From assembly GCA_014380135.1 (NCBI GenBank), contig JACMKN010000206.1:1-34307 (forward strand): a DNA stretch of 34,307 nucleotides, read 5' to 3'. Source of the DNA: Deltaproteobacteria bacterium. Lineage in GTDB: Bacteria; Desulfobacterota; Desulfuromonadia; Geobacterales; Pseudopelobacteraceae. This document shows, piece after piece, positions 1-9,340 of the stretch; within the stretch, counting starts at the first letter, position 1, and each line of letters opens with the position of its first letter. The notes under the pieces are model-generated. The model was not told the DNA's origin and ran no database searches. It worked only from the letters and a program-made list of their open reading frames with translations. The position numbers were made by a program, and so were the translations under genes.

Positions 1-591
1 CATGGAATTTCCGCTTCTGCTCCGTTGCTGCTGCTGTATACCCGCTATTTCGAATTCAGTCAGCCCCGACTACATGATCTGATTGAGATTCTGGTGGGGC
101 AGGTGCCTGACTGTCGGGTACTGGTGGTCGGAAAGGGACGTAAGGGGGAAGAAGAACAGCTGCTGTCCGCTGCCCAGGACAGGGGCTTTGAAGCTGCGCT
201 GATCATGGCCGGCTGGATAGAACCTCCGGATATCCCCGGCTACCTGGCTGCCGCCGATGTTGCCGTATATTTGATGGACGATACTTTGGTGAACCGGACC
301 AAATGCCCCGCCAAGCTGACTGAAATTCTGGCGGCGGGTCTGCCGGTAGTCGCAGATGCTGTGGGACAGGTGCCGGAATATGTTGTTAATGGCCAGGGAG
401 GGGTGTTGTGTGCTCCCGGTGATAACATGACCGAGATGGCTGCACAGATAGAGCGGCTTTTTACGGACCCTGCCCGCAGACAGGTGATGGGACAGGCCGC
501 GCGTGAGCATATCAGCTCAAATTTTGCCTGGGTCAGGTTAGCCGCCCGTCTCGAACAATTTTACAAAAAACAGATATTCCCAACAGCCTGA
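1..591 (+). CDS. Glycosyltransferase, GT4-like C-terminal part (5' truncated by window edge)
   Basis: Open frame continues to base 1 (HGISASAPLLLLYTRYFEF...). Motifs typical of GT-B/GT4 C-terminal domains: LLLYTRYFEF, CRVLVVGKGRKGEEEQL, AGWIEPPDIPGYLAAADVAVYLMDDTLVNRTKCPAKLTEILAAGLPVVADAVGQVPEYV. Confidence 0.8.
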   Translation, partial: HGISASAPLLLLYTRYFEFSQPRLHDLIEILVGQVPDCRVLVVGKGRKGEEEQLLSAAQDRGFEAALIMAGWIEPPDIPGYLAAADVAVYLMDDTLVNRTKCPAKLTEILAAGLPVVADAVGQVPEYVVNGQGGVLCAPGDNMTEMAAQIERLFTDPARRQVMGQAAREHISSNFAWVRLAARLEQFYKKQIFPTA

Positions 592-606
592 TCTGATGGA
601 GATGAT

Positions 607-3042
607 ATGACGGAAAGAAGAAAAGATTTTCTCTGCCTGACACTGTTTCTGGCGGTACTGCTTGTCTGCTATTCCACGGTACTGTTTACCGATCAGATTA
701 TACGGGCTCCAGATATTATCAACGAGTTTTACTGGGGCGTCGAGGGAATTGGCAAGTTATCATTTTTGGACCTGTTCCGGATCGATCTCGGATCGGCCGG
801 TTGGAGTCCCTACATCAACAGCGGGCATACAAACCTGGGGGGGATGGCTTCCATTCAGTTCCTGCTTCACAATAAGCTGATTTTTTGGTTGTTTCCCGCG
901 CCTTCCAGTGTTGCCTGGTTCATCGTTCTGCACCTGTTTTTCGGAGCTGTCGGGACATATCTTTTTTGTCGCATGGCAGGCTGTGCCCGCTCTGCCGCTT
1001 TTTTCGGAGGGCTGGTGTTTGCCCTGTCGACGGAGAATGCCTCGCTGATAAACGCCGGACACGTCATGAAAATAGCCACGATCTGCTACGCCCCCTGGGC
1101 CTTTTATTTTCTTGAACGGGGCTTCAGGAGCCTGCGCCCGATATTTTTTCTGACAACCAGCGTGGTACTGGCCTTTCAGTTCTTCAACACCCACTGGCAG
1201 ATTGCATTTTACACCTGCCTGAGTGTTGCCCTGTACGGTGTTGTCAGGGCGCTGCTGATTATTCGCGGTGAGCTTTCCGGAAACCGGTCTGAGATTTTCA
1301 GACTCCTCGGTCTGAATCTGCTGGTTCTGGTGTTTTTCCTTTCAACGGTAGCTATTTCGCTGGCTCCGTTGGCAAAATGGTCCACTGATACCAACCGAGG
1401 GGTTCAAAGTGGTGCCAATCAGGGCCAGGGCGGACTCGAGCGGGAGGAAGCGATGATGTGGTCCCTGCCGCCGGAAGAGCTGGCCTCTTTCGTGATACCC
1501 GGCCTGTTTGGACTATCGCGGCAGGAAGCCGGCGAAAACCCTAAGAACATATCTGCCTATTACTGGGGCAGAATGGTGTTTACCCAGACTCAATCCTACC
1601 TGGGGCTCTTGCCTTGGCTGTTACTTCCTTTGCCGCTCATTTTCAGGAGGGACCGGATAACCTGGTTGGCCGTTCTGTTGGCTGCCTTCGGCATCATCTT
1701 TTCGATGGGGAAATTTACCCCTTTTTACAATCTGTTGTACGACCACTTTCCGGGAATCAACCGATTTCGGGTACCCAAGATGATGATGTTTATTCCGGTA
1801 TTTGCGCTTGGTGTACTCGGGGCACGCGGTCTGGAGATCCTGCGTGATGATGATGCCTGCAGGTCTTTAAGCTTTCGGCGCTATCTTTATGGAGTCGGCG
1901 GTTTCATCCTCTTGCTGGGCTTGTTCCTGGGATTGGAGCTGACTGCCGGAAGAATTACACTAGAATTGTTTCAGCCACAGATCGCTCAGCCGACCCGTTA
2001 TGAGCAGGGGAGTTATCTGGCTGGTCAGCGCTGGGATAACCTGGTGCATGAAACCTGCATGGCACTACTGCTGACCGCGGCCTGTGCAGCTCTTTTGGTC
2101 GCCCGCTACAGGTGTATTGTTGGCGGCGGTGTGATTATCGCAATCTGTACCGTTTTCTATGTGGGTGATGTGGCAAGAGTCAATGCCAAGTTTCTTTTTA
2201 CTGTGCCGGTTCCGGATAAGGTGCGGGGCGCCAAGACCCCGGCCATGGATTTCCTTCAAAGCGACCGGGGCAATTATCGCACTCTGCCGATGGACGGCAG
2301 TGATCCGATGCAATATGCTACCAATAAGATTCCAGTCATGTTTACCTCCAATCCGGTACAGCAGCGTCGCTGGCAGGAACTGCTGGATGTTTTTGCCATC
2401 AACTCGGCAATTCCGGATATGCTTAATGTGAAATATCTGGTCTTTTCCACACAGCAGTATGAAGAGGAAAAGGGACAGCTTGAAAATCACTACGTCCCGG
2501 TTTTTCGGTCGCCTGATAACAGTCAGATTGTTGTCGAAAACAGGGCTGTTTTACCGAAGGCCTGGCTGGTGCCATCTGTTGTATTGACATCAGATAGTAA
2601 CCAGCGCTTTTCGATTCTTCACAATCCGGCTTTTAATCCGGCCCTGTTTGCCCTTGTGGAATCCAGTCCGCCGCTGCAAATGCAGAACGCAAACGCAACC
2701 CCGACAACAGCTCCCGGACAGGTGGTTGTAACCTCTCACGAGGACGTACGCATACTTTTGAAGGCTGAAACTGTTGCCAATTCGTTATTGGTCCTGGGTG
2801 AACGTTACTATAACGGCTGGAAGGCATTTGTTGATGGTCAGGAGGTACCGATTCATCCGGTAAATCATGTTTTAAGAGGCGTTTACCTGACGCCTGGCAA
2901 GCATACGGTAGAGTTCATATTTGATCCGCTCCCCTTCAAAGTCGGCAAGTATCTTACTCTCGGCTCCTTTGCTCTGTTTGCAGCAATGCTGATCCGCGAG
3001 TGGCTTTTGCGTCGTAAAAGAGTGAAGAAGGGTGAAGAGTGA
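607..3042 (+). CDS. YfhO-like polytopic membrane protein
   Basis: 811 aa, many hydrophobic segments, YfhO-like features (NSGHTNLGG, C-terminal 'YYNGWKAFVDGQEVPIHPVNHVLRGVYLTPGKHTVEFIFDP'). Confidence 0.75.
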   Translation: MTERRKDFLCLTLFLAVLLVCYSTVLFTDQIIRAPDIINEFYWGVEGIGKLSFLDLFRIDLGSAGWSPYINSGHTNLGGMASIQFLLHNKLIFWLFPAPSSVAWFIVLHLFFGAVGTYLFCRMAGCARSAAFFGGLVFALSTENASLINAGHVMKIATICYAPWAFYFLERGFRSLRPIFFLTTSVVLAFQFFNTHWQIAFYTCLSVALYGVVRALLIIRGELSGNRSEIFRLLGLNLLVLVFFLSTVAISLAPLAKWSTDTNRGVQSGANQGQGGLEREEAMMWSLPPEELASFVIPGLFGLSRQEAGENPKNISAYYWGRMVFTQTQSYLGLLPWLLLPLPLIFRRDRITWLAVLLAAFGIIFSMGKFTPFYNLLYDHFPGINRFRVPKMMMFIPVFALGVLGARGLEILRDDDACRSLSFRRYLYGVGGFILLLGLFLGLELTAGRITLELFQPQIAQPTRYEQGSYLAGQRWDNLVHETCMALLLTAACAALLVARYRCIVGGGVIIAICTVFYVGDVARVNAKFLFTVPVPDKVRGAKTPAMDFLQSDRGNYRTLPMDGSDPMQYATNKIPVMFTSNPVQQRRWQELLDVFAINSAIPDMLNVKYLVFSTQQYEEEKGQLENHYVPVFRSPDNSQIVVENRAVLPKAWLVPSVVLTSDSNQRFSILHNPAFNPALFALVESSPPLQMQNANATPTTAPGQVVVTSHEDVRILLKAETVANSLLVLGERYYNGWKAFVDGQEVPIHPVNHVLRGVYLTPGKHTVEFIFDPLPFKVGKYLTLGSFALFAAMLIREWLLRRKRVKKGEE

Positions 3043-3806
3043 AGGCCTGCCCTGAGCGATCTGTCCTGAGCGGAGTCGAAGGAAGTCGAAGGGGAGAAGA
3101 GCTGACACAGGAAGATCTGAAACTTTTCGATCTGCAGCTGTTCCAACCGCGACATGGTTATCGCTATTCGTTGGACCCGCTGCTGCTGGCACGTTTCAGT
3201 GGTCAACTGCCGTCCGGTTGCAGGATCATGGATCTCGGTGCCGGCTGCGGAATTATTGCACTGGTGCTGGCGCGGGTCAACCCAGGGTGTTCGGTGGTGG
3301 CGGTCGAAAAAAACTCCGAAATGGCGGCGCTTGTCGAAAAGAATATTCAGCACAACGACCTTGCCGGAAGGGTTGTCGTGCATGCTGAAGATGTTATCAA
3401 TCTCAGAAGGAGTTATCCTGTTTCAGCCTTTGATCTGGTCGTATCCAACCCCCCCTTCCGGAAAGCGGGGAGTGGCAGGATCAGTCCCAAAGCGGGGCGC
3501 GATGCCGCCCGGCATGAGACCACCGCCGGACTGGCGGAATTTATTTCCGCTGCCAAATATCTGGTAAAACCCACGGGGAGAATCTGCTTCATCCAGCTTC
3601 CGTCGCGTTTGGCTGAGCTCATGTCTCTGGCAGCGGAGATGAAATTGTCTGTGCTGCGCGTACGTATGATCCACAGTAATGCAGAGTCACCGGCCACCAT
3701 GTTCATGGCCGAACTGGCCAAGGGGAGACGATGCGCGCCGGTGGTGGATCCGCCACTGTTCGTGCGGGATATGGATGGGGAGTATACGGATGAGGTGCGG
3801 CAATAG
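3039..3806 (+). CDS. trmN6: TrmN6-like tRNA1(Val) adenine-N6 methyltransferase; start codon region overlaps a dispersed repeat
   Basis: SAM methyltransferase motif I (IMDLGAGCGIIAL), NPPF catalytic motif, and 'FQPRHGYRYSLDPLLLARF' typical of YfiC/TrmN6. GTG start overlaps the upstream stop. Confidence 0.75.
   Translation: MKACPERSVLSGVEGSRRGEELTQEDLKLFDLQLFQPRHGYRYSLDPLLLARFSGQLPSGCRIMDLGAGCGIIALVLARVNPGCSVVAVEKNSEMAALVEKNIQHNDLAGRVVVHAEDVINLRRSYPVSAFDLVVSNPPFRKAGSGRISPKAGRDAARHETTAGLAEFISAAKYLVKPTGRICFIQLPSRLAELMSLAAEMKLSVLRVRMIHSNAESPATMFMAELAKGRRCAPVVDPPLFVRDMDGEYTDEVRQ
3045..3094 (+). repeat. Short dispersed 'CCTGAGCGNAGTCGAAGG'-type repeat, apparently one copy nested in another
   Basis: GCCTGCCCTGAGCGA[TCTGTCCTGAGCGGAGTCGAAGGA]AGTCGAAGGGG. 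Removing the bracket leaves GCCTGCCCTGAGCGAAGTCGAAGGGG. Translates as ACPERSVLSGVEGSRRG. Confidence 0.75.
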
Positions 3807-3816
3807 CCATGCGAAT

Positions 3817-3853
3817 AAAAAAGGCATCCTCTGTCGCGGAGGATGCCTTTTTT
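3817..3853. terminator. Bidirectional rho-independent terminator between convergent genes
   Basis: AAAAAAGGCATCCTC-tgtcgcg-GAGGATGCCTTTTTT: 9-bp GC-rich stem flanked by A and T runs. Confidence 0.9.
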
Positions 3854-3869
3854 GAGTGGTGTCTGAGAC

Positions 3870-4736
3870 TCAGTTCTTTATCAGCAGGATCAGTTCCATT
3901 CTGTCGCCATCCCCGATATGGATCGGGAAACAGAGCGCCGTATGTCCAGCCGGTACCGGCAGTCCGCCTGTCGGCGGATGAATCGTGACGGGCGGGTCGA
4001 TGTTCATGATAACACCCATCTGGGAAGCCTTGGCAGCCACGTTGCCGCAGACCACGTTGACAAACTCCATGACGGTGTCCTCCAGCACCTCGACCGACTC
4101 GGCCTCTACCGATTCTTCGTGCAGAATCGCTTTGGCCACGGACTTTTGCAGCCCTTCCGAAACCGAAATCAGATAGCGAGCCTCAACGTCTCCGCTGAAA
4201 TCCATGGCTGCCATCATGAAGCTGGGGGGCAGCATCTCGACCGTAACGCACTTGCCGGGGCGAAACTGCAGATCCAGTACGCGGGTGATCATCTTGTAGG
4301 TCAGATCGGCGGTCATTTCCCAGATCTTGCTGTTGGCGATGTTGACAGGGAGTTCGATCCCGTCGGAGATGTACTGGGCCTGATCGGCCTTGAAATCGGC
4401 CAGATGCTGCTGGAGGCTCTCACCGGTCAGCGCACCGACCTGAACCAGTGCTTCGCCGATATACAGGTGGGTGTTTTTCTGGCGGGTGATGACATCATCA
4501 AGCTGTGTGAGTGTCAGAAAGCCCATCTCAACCAGCAGGTCCCCCAGCTTCATGTCCTTGGACATCTGGGCATTGTGGGCCCGCTCGATATCGACCTGGG
4601 TGATGTACCCCATGGATACGGCCATTTCGCCCAGCTTGAGGTTTTTCTGGTCCTGAAGGTCGATTGCGCTGATCAGGGCGTCTCTGGATACGAGGCCCTG
4701 CTCTACGAGAAATTGTCCGAAAAATTTAACAGCCAT
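3870..4736 (-). CDS. CheX-like CheY-P phosphatase domain protein with N-terminal MshEN/GspE-N-like repeats
   Basis: C-terminal half resembles CheX/CheC-family ('VEVLEDTVMEFVNVVCGNVAAKASQMGV...DPPVTIHP...LCFPIHIGDGDRMELILLI'). N-terminal half has four LGxxLVxxGxLT-type repeats. Confidence 0.75.
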   Translation of the reverse strand: MAVKFFGQFLVEQGLVSRDALISAIDLQDQKNLKLGEMAVSMGYITQVDIERAHNAQMSKDMKLGDLLVEMGFLTLTQLDDVITRQKNTHLYIGEALVQVGALTGESLQQHLADFKADQAQYISDGIELPVNIANSKIWEMTADLTYKMITRVLDLQFRPGKCVTVEMLPPSFMMAAMDFSGDVEARYLISVSEGLQKSVAKAILHEESVEAESVEVLEDTVMEFVNVVCGNVAAKASQMGVIMNIDPPVTIHPPTGGLPVPAGHTALCFPIHIGDGDRMELILLIKN

Positions 4737-4807
4737 GTCTGCAACCCCTTGTCGCTAGTGATCAATCCAGTAAATAATGCTTCCGAAGTCCACTTTGACG
4801 GTTCGTA

Positions 4808-5173
4808 TCAGAGTTCCCGCAGAATCCGCAGGACGTTGTCGACTTCGAACGGTTTTGAAATGACATTTTTAGCACCAAGTTTAAGAGCCTCGGTAAACTT
4901 GTCTCCAACGCCCCCCAGGGATGTAACCATGACGACCTTGACCTCTTTATCCATGACCGAGAGGGTACGCAGAGCCGTCAGGCCATCCATGCCGGGCATG
5001 TTCATGTCCATGCATATTATTTCCGGATTTTCAGTATGGTTCATCTTGATCGCCTCGGCACCGTTCTTGGCGTGGCCAACACAGACAAAATCACCGGATT
5101 CGCTGATTATCTTTTCAAGCTGTCGGGCGACTGAAAGACTGTCGTCAACTACGAGAACCCTCTTCATTTCCAC
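4808..5173 (-). CDS. CheY-like single-domain response regulator
   Basis: MKRVLVVDDSLSVARQLEKII...EIICMDMNMPGMDGL...VMVTSLGG...VISKPF: complete REC signature. Confidence 0.9.
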   Translation of the reverse strand: MEMKRVLVVDDSLSVARQLEKIISESGDFVCVGHAKNGAEAIKMNHTENPEIICMDMNMPGMDGLTALRTLSVMDKEVKVVMVTSLGGVGDKFTEALKLGAKNVISKPFEVDNVLRILREL

Positions 5174-5356
5174 GTATCCTCCTGTTGAATTTTTCAGCTG
5201 TACTTACAGGTGTCAAGCCAGCTGCGACCGATTAGTGCGGAATTTTGCCGAGGAATGTATCTGAAACCGAATAAAAAGTCAAAAATATGTTTGGCTTTTC
5301 ATGCGGCACCGAATTGTGGTACAGTCGCTAAAATTTATCTAAAGGAGATGTGAACG

Positions 5357-6382
5357 ATGCAAAAAGATAATTCATCAGCATGGCTCTCAAAAGGAATTGT
5401 AATGGCTGCACTGGTCGGATGCGGGACTTTTGTACAGGCCGCAGAGACTAAAAAGGAAGCTGCCCCTGCCGCGGAAACCAAGAAGGTTGCTGTTCCTGTT
5501 GAAGTCGTCAAGGGTCCGGTTGCACGGGTCAACGGGGTTTCCATAGACGCCATCGAATTGCGGCGTGCCAGAAAAGTCATGCTGCGTGGCCAGACCGTTC
5601 CTGCCGAACAACAGGCCGCAGTCGACAAACAGGCGCTTGAGCAGCTCTTATCGGCCGAATTGTTGTACCAGGCTGCAGCCAAGGTAGAAGTGAAAGACAT
5701 GGAGAAGCTGGTTGACGAGAAACTGGCCCAGGGCAAGACCCGCTTTGCCAATGAGCAGGAATTTGCGAAGGCGATCAAGGATCTGGAAATGGATGAGAAG
5801 GATCTGCGCAATTACACACGCCGGGATCTGCTGATCAGCAAGTTCGTTGAATCCGCCATCGTATCCAAAATCAAGGTTACCGAAGAGGAAACCCGTAAAT
5901 TCTATGATCAGAATCCTGATAAATTCACGCGCAGCGAGTCGTTAAAAGCCAGCCATATCCTGATTGCTGCAGAGACGGCAGCCTCTGTCGACGACAAGAA
6001 AAAAGCCCGCGAAAAGGCTGAAAAACTTCGCAAGGAACTGACCGCTGGAGCTGATTTTGCGGCACTGGCCAAGGGCAACTCTTCCTGTCCCAGCAGTCAA
6101 CAGGGAGGCGATCTGGGCTTTTTTGGCAAAGGCCAGATGGTGCCGTCGTTTGAGAAGGCCGCCTTTGCACTTAAACCAGGTGAAATCAGCGATGTCGTTG
6201 AAACCCAGTTTGGTTATCACATCATCAAGCTGATGGAGAAAAAACCGGCCGAAGTGGTGGCTTTCAAGGAAGCGCAAGCGAAAATCGAGGAATATCTCAA
6301 GGGTCAGAAGGTTAATACGGCCGTCGGGGAATATGTTGCCGAAGCCAGGAAAACAGCCAAGATCGAGATTCTGCTCAAGTAG
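5357..6382 (+). CDS. Parvulin-type (PpiC/SurA-like) peptidyl-prolyl cis-trans isomerase, exported
   Basis: Hydrophobic N-terminus (possible lipobox LVGC or signal peptidase I site VQA-AE). Parvulin domain 'KASHILIAAETAASVDDKKKAREKAEKLRKELTAGADFAALAKGNSSCPSSQQGGDLGFFGKGQMVPSFEKAAFALKPGEISDVVETQFGYHIIKL'. Confidence 0.92.
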   Translation: MQKDNSSAWLSKGIVMAALVGCGTFVQAAETKKEAAPAAETKKVAVPVEVVKGPVARVNGVSIDAIELRRARKVMLRGQTVPAEQQAAVDKQALEQLLSAELLYQAAAKVEVKDMEKLVDEKLAQGKTRFANEQEFAKAIKDLEMDEKDLRNYTRRDLLISKFVESAIVSKIKVTEEETRKFYDQNPDKFTRSESLKASHILIAAETAASVDDKKKAREKAEKLRKELTAGADFAALAKGNSSCPSSQQGGDLGFFGKGQMVPSFEKAAFALKPGEISDVVETQFGYHIIKLMEKKPAEVVAFKEAQAKIEEYLKGQKVNTAVGEYVAEARKTAKIEILLK

Positions 6383-6413
6383 CTTGTTGAACAACTGACG
6401 ATGTTTTTATTTG

Positions 6414-6445
6414 AACGGCCACCCGGTTTTCCGGGCGGCCGTTTT
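6414..6445 (+). terminator. Rho-independent terminator
   Basis: AACGGCCACCCGG-tttt-CCGGGCGGCCGTT followed by a short T run, just after the ppiC stop. Confidence 0.7.
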
Positions 6446-6491
6446 AGCAGGCTGTCAGTGCATTTAATCTGACGCTTGAGAGGCGGTTATC

Positions 6492-7742
6492 ATGGATCAT
6501 ACGATTTCCCAAACCATCCTGATCATTGATGACGAATATTACGTTCGTGATTCGATGGCTGCTTATCTGGACGATATGGGTTACCGTGTGCTATCCGCTG
6601 AAAACGGCCGCGCAGGTGTGGAACTGTTCCGCCACGAAGCGCCGGATATCGTTCTGACCGATCTGCGTATGCCGGTGATGGACGGTTTTGGAGTGGTTCG
6701 AACGGTGCATGCCGAAGCGCCCTTCACGCCGATCGTCGTAGTTTCAGGCATGGGGGCGGTTGACGAGGCGATCCGCGCTCTCAATCTGGGGGCCTGGGAT
6801 TATGTCAGCAAGCCGATCCTGCATTTCGAAGAGTTGAAAATTACCCTTGAACGAGTCCTGGAACGGGCTCGACTGCTCCAGGAAAACCTGGCCTATCAGC
6901 AGAATCTGGAAAAACTGGTCGAGGAGCGGACACGGCAGGTCCAGGCCTCCCAAAGCCGGCTGATCCAGGCTCACAAGCTGGCCTCGATCGGTATGCTTGC
7001 CTCGGGGGTTGCCCACGAGATCAACAATCCCAATAACTACATCGCCTTCAACAGTGATCTGCTGACCGGCATCTGGAACGATGCCCTGCCGGTGCTGTCT
7101 GTGCACGCCGATGACCATCCGGGCTTCACACTGGGCGGACTTCCCTTCGATGAAATACCGGCCACCACCGAAAGACTCCTGAACGGTCTGGCAGATGGTT
7201 CGCGCCGCATCAGCACCATTGTCAGTCAGCTGAAGCAGTATGCCCGTCCCGGATCGGACGCATGTCAGCCCGGATTCGACGTCAATCGGGCGGTTACAAA
7301 TGCCGTAGTGCTGCTGGATCATCACATTCGCCGACAGACGGACGCTTTTCGACTGGAGCTTGGCAACGACCTGCCGCCGGCACAGGGTGCGCCCCAGCAG
7401 ATCGAACAGGTGCTGATTAATCTGATCACCAATGCTTTGCAGGCCTTGTCCGGAAGAGAGCGGGAAGTTTCAGTGATTACGTTCCGTGACAGCGGGAGTG
7501 GGGAGATCGTCATCGAGGTGGCCGACCAGGGGCAGGGCATGGCCCCCCAGACACTGCTGCGCCTGAAGGAACCCTTTTTTTCGACCCGTCAAGAAGCCGG
7601 GGGTACCGGTCTGGGACTTTCAATCAGTGACAGTATCATTCAGGAGCATGGCGGCACATTGACCTTTGAGAGCGAACCTGGCAAAGGGACGCGGGCTGTT
7701 GTCAGACTGAAGGAAGTTGAGAGAAGACGGAGCAGCGTATGA
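6492..7742 (+). CDS. Receiver-histidine kinase (REC-HisKA-HATPase)
   Basis: REC: ILIIDDEYYVRDSM...DIVLTDLRMPVMDGF...YVSKPI. HK: LASGVAHEINNPNNYI, TNALQALSG, GGTGLGLSISDSII. Confidence 0.9.
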   Translation: MDHTISQTILIIDDEYYVRDSMAAYLDDMGYRVLSAENGRAGVELFRHEAPDIVLTDLRMPVMDGFGVVRTVHAEAPFTPIVVVSGMGAVDEAIRALNLGAWDYVSKPILHFEELKITLERVLERARLLQENLAYQQNLEKLVEERTRQVQASQSRLIQAHKLASIGMLASGVAHEINNPNNYIAFNSDLLTGIWNDALPVLSVHADDHPGFTLGGLPFDEIPATTERLLNGLADGSRRISTIVSQLKQYARPGSDACQPGFDVNRAVTNAVVLLDHHIRRQTDAFRLELGNDLPPAQGAPQQIEQVLINLITNALQALSGREREVSVITFRDSGSGEIVIEVADQGQGMAPQTLLRLKEPFFSTRQEAGGTGLGLSISDSIIQEHGGTLTFESEPGKGTRAVVRLKEVERRRSSV

Positions 7743-9148
7743 AAACAAAACCGGGCGAGCCAGCCATCCTGCTGGTGGATGATGAAGAGGAGCTGTTGTT
7801 CAGCAGTCAGCTGATCCTGCGGCGGGCCGGCTTCGGCAACGTTCTGACCCAGCCCGACAGCCGGCTGGTAATGGAGATGCTGAAGGAACACAGGGTGGCG
7901 CTGGTGCTGCTGGATATGACCATGCCGTTTCTGTCAGGGTGTGAGTTGCTGAAGCAGATCAAGGCGACCCATCCGGATATCGCCGTCATCATGGTGACGG
8001 CGGTCAATGATCTGGAGACGGCTGTCAGCTGCATGCAGAACGGTGCTGAAAACTATCTGGTCAAGCCGGTGGAGCGTGACCGTCTGATTGCAACCGTGCG
8101 AACCAGCCATGAGCTGGCCAGCACACGCTTTCAGCTGGATCAGTTACGGCTGCGTCTTGCGGAAGGGACCCTGGGTAATGAAACGGCTTTCAGCAGGATC
8201 GTCACCGCTTCGCCGCGCATGCGCAATATCTTCCTCTATCTTGAATCGGTGGCGCCCTCCCGTCAGTCGGTGCTGATCACCGGTGAGACCGGCACCGGCA
8301 AGGAACTGGTCGCACGTTCCGTGCATGATCTGAGTGGTCGCGGCGGTCCTTTTATGGCAATCAACCTGGCCGGTCTGGACGACACGATGTTCAGCGATAC
8401 CCTCTTCGGACACCTGCGGGGTGCTTTTACCGGCGCCGAGCGAGGCCGCGAAGGTCTGATCCGTCAGGCGGCCGGTGGTACGCTCTTTCTGGACGAAATC
8501 GGCGATCTGGCGCCGACGTCGCAGGTCAAGCTGCTGCGGCTGCTGCAGGAGGGTGAATATCTGCCGCTGGGTTCGGACAAGGTACTGAAAAGCGATGTCC
8601 GGGTTGTGGCAGCCACCCATGCTGATCTCAAGAACCGCATGGAGAACGGCAGCTTCCGCCCCGATCTCTATTACCGGCTCTGTGCCCATCGGGTAGAACT
8701 GCCGCCGCTGCGGCAGCGACGCGAGGATATTCCGCTGCTTTTGGCCCATTTCCTTGATAAGGCCGCCGCCAGTCTCGGCAAGCCCTGCCCGGCAGTACCG
8801 CCCGAGCTCAGCCGCTATCTGATGGCCTACCGCTTTCCAGGCAATATCCGCGAGCTGGAGGCGATGGTCCATGACGCCGTGGCCCGCCACAGTGGGCGTA
8901 TCCTGCCGCTGGAACCCTTCGCCGCGGCGATTGGCCGGGATCTGGCCGCCTCGCCCGATGACAGTGCCCCGGTTAAGCGCTGTCCGGTCTGCCCATTTGG
9001 CGAGAAATTCCCGACATTGAAAGACGCCGAAAATCAGCTGATTTGCGAGGCATTGCGCCTGGCCGACAACAACCAGCGTCTGGCTGCCGCCTATCTGGGG
9101 ATCACCCGCCAGGCCCTCAATAAACGCTTGTCACGCTCGGAGCAGTAA
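7739..9148 (+). CDS. Sigma-54-dependent NtrC-family response regulator (REC-AAA+-Fis HTH)
   Basis: REC ILLVDDEEELLF...LLDMTMPFLSG; Walker A GETGTGKE; sigma-54 contact loop GAFTGA; GTLFLDEIGDL; C-terminal Fis HTH 'NNQRLAAAYLGITRQALNKRL'. Confidence 0.95.
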   Translation: MKTKPGEPAILLVDDEEELLFSSQLILRRAGFGNVLTQPDSRLVMEMLKEHRVALVLLDMTMPFLSGCELLKQIKATHPDIAVIMVTAVNDLETAVSCMQNGAENYLVKPVERDRLIATVRTSHELASTRFQLDQLRLRLAEGTLGNETAFSRIVTASPRMRNIFLYLESVAPSRQSVLITGETGTGKELVARSVHDLSGRGGPFMAINLAGLDDTMFSDTLFGHLRGAFTGAERGREGLIRQAAGGTLFLDEIGDLAPTSQVKLLRLLQEGEYLPLGSDKVLKSDVRVVAATHADLKNRMENGSFRPDLYYRLCAHRVELPPLRQRREDIPLLLAHFLDKAAASLGKPCPAVPPELSRYLMAYRFPGNIRELEAMVHDAVARHSGRILPLEPFAAAIGRDLAASPDDSAPVKRCPVCPFGEKFPTLKDAENQLICEALRLADNNQRLAAAYLGITRQALNKRLSRSEQ

Positions 9149-9175
9149 ATTCAAAAACGCCTGCACACACCCTCT

Positions 9176-9207
9176 GCGACATAAGTTGCTGCGGCAACTT
9201 ATGTCGC
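9176..9207. promoter_or_regulatory. Perfect 14-bp inverted repeat, candidate activator-binding site or RNA hairpin
   Basis: GCGACATAAGTTGC-tgcg-GCAACTTATGTCGC, intergenic, not followed by a T run. Confidence 0.6.
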
Positions 9208-9340
9208 CCCTGAACAAAACAAACAATAACAGATGGTTAGTCTCAGCTGTACCGCAAGTCTGTCAATCCCCGTCGCAGCCCCTCCAAAAAATCAAAATCA
9301 TAACTGGATGAAATTACTGAACAAATACTCTTGTGCTCGT

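Noticed and set aside
3918-5264. 448-aa plus-strand ORF opposite the CheX-like and CheY genes
   Set aside because: The opposite strand encodes two recognisable proteins; this translation has no recognisable motif.
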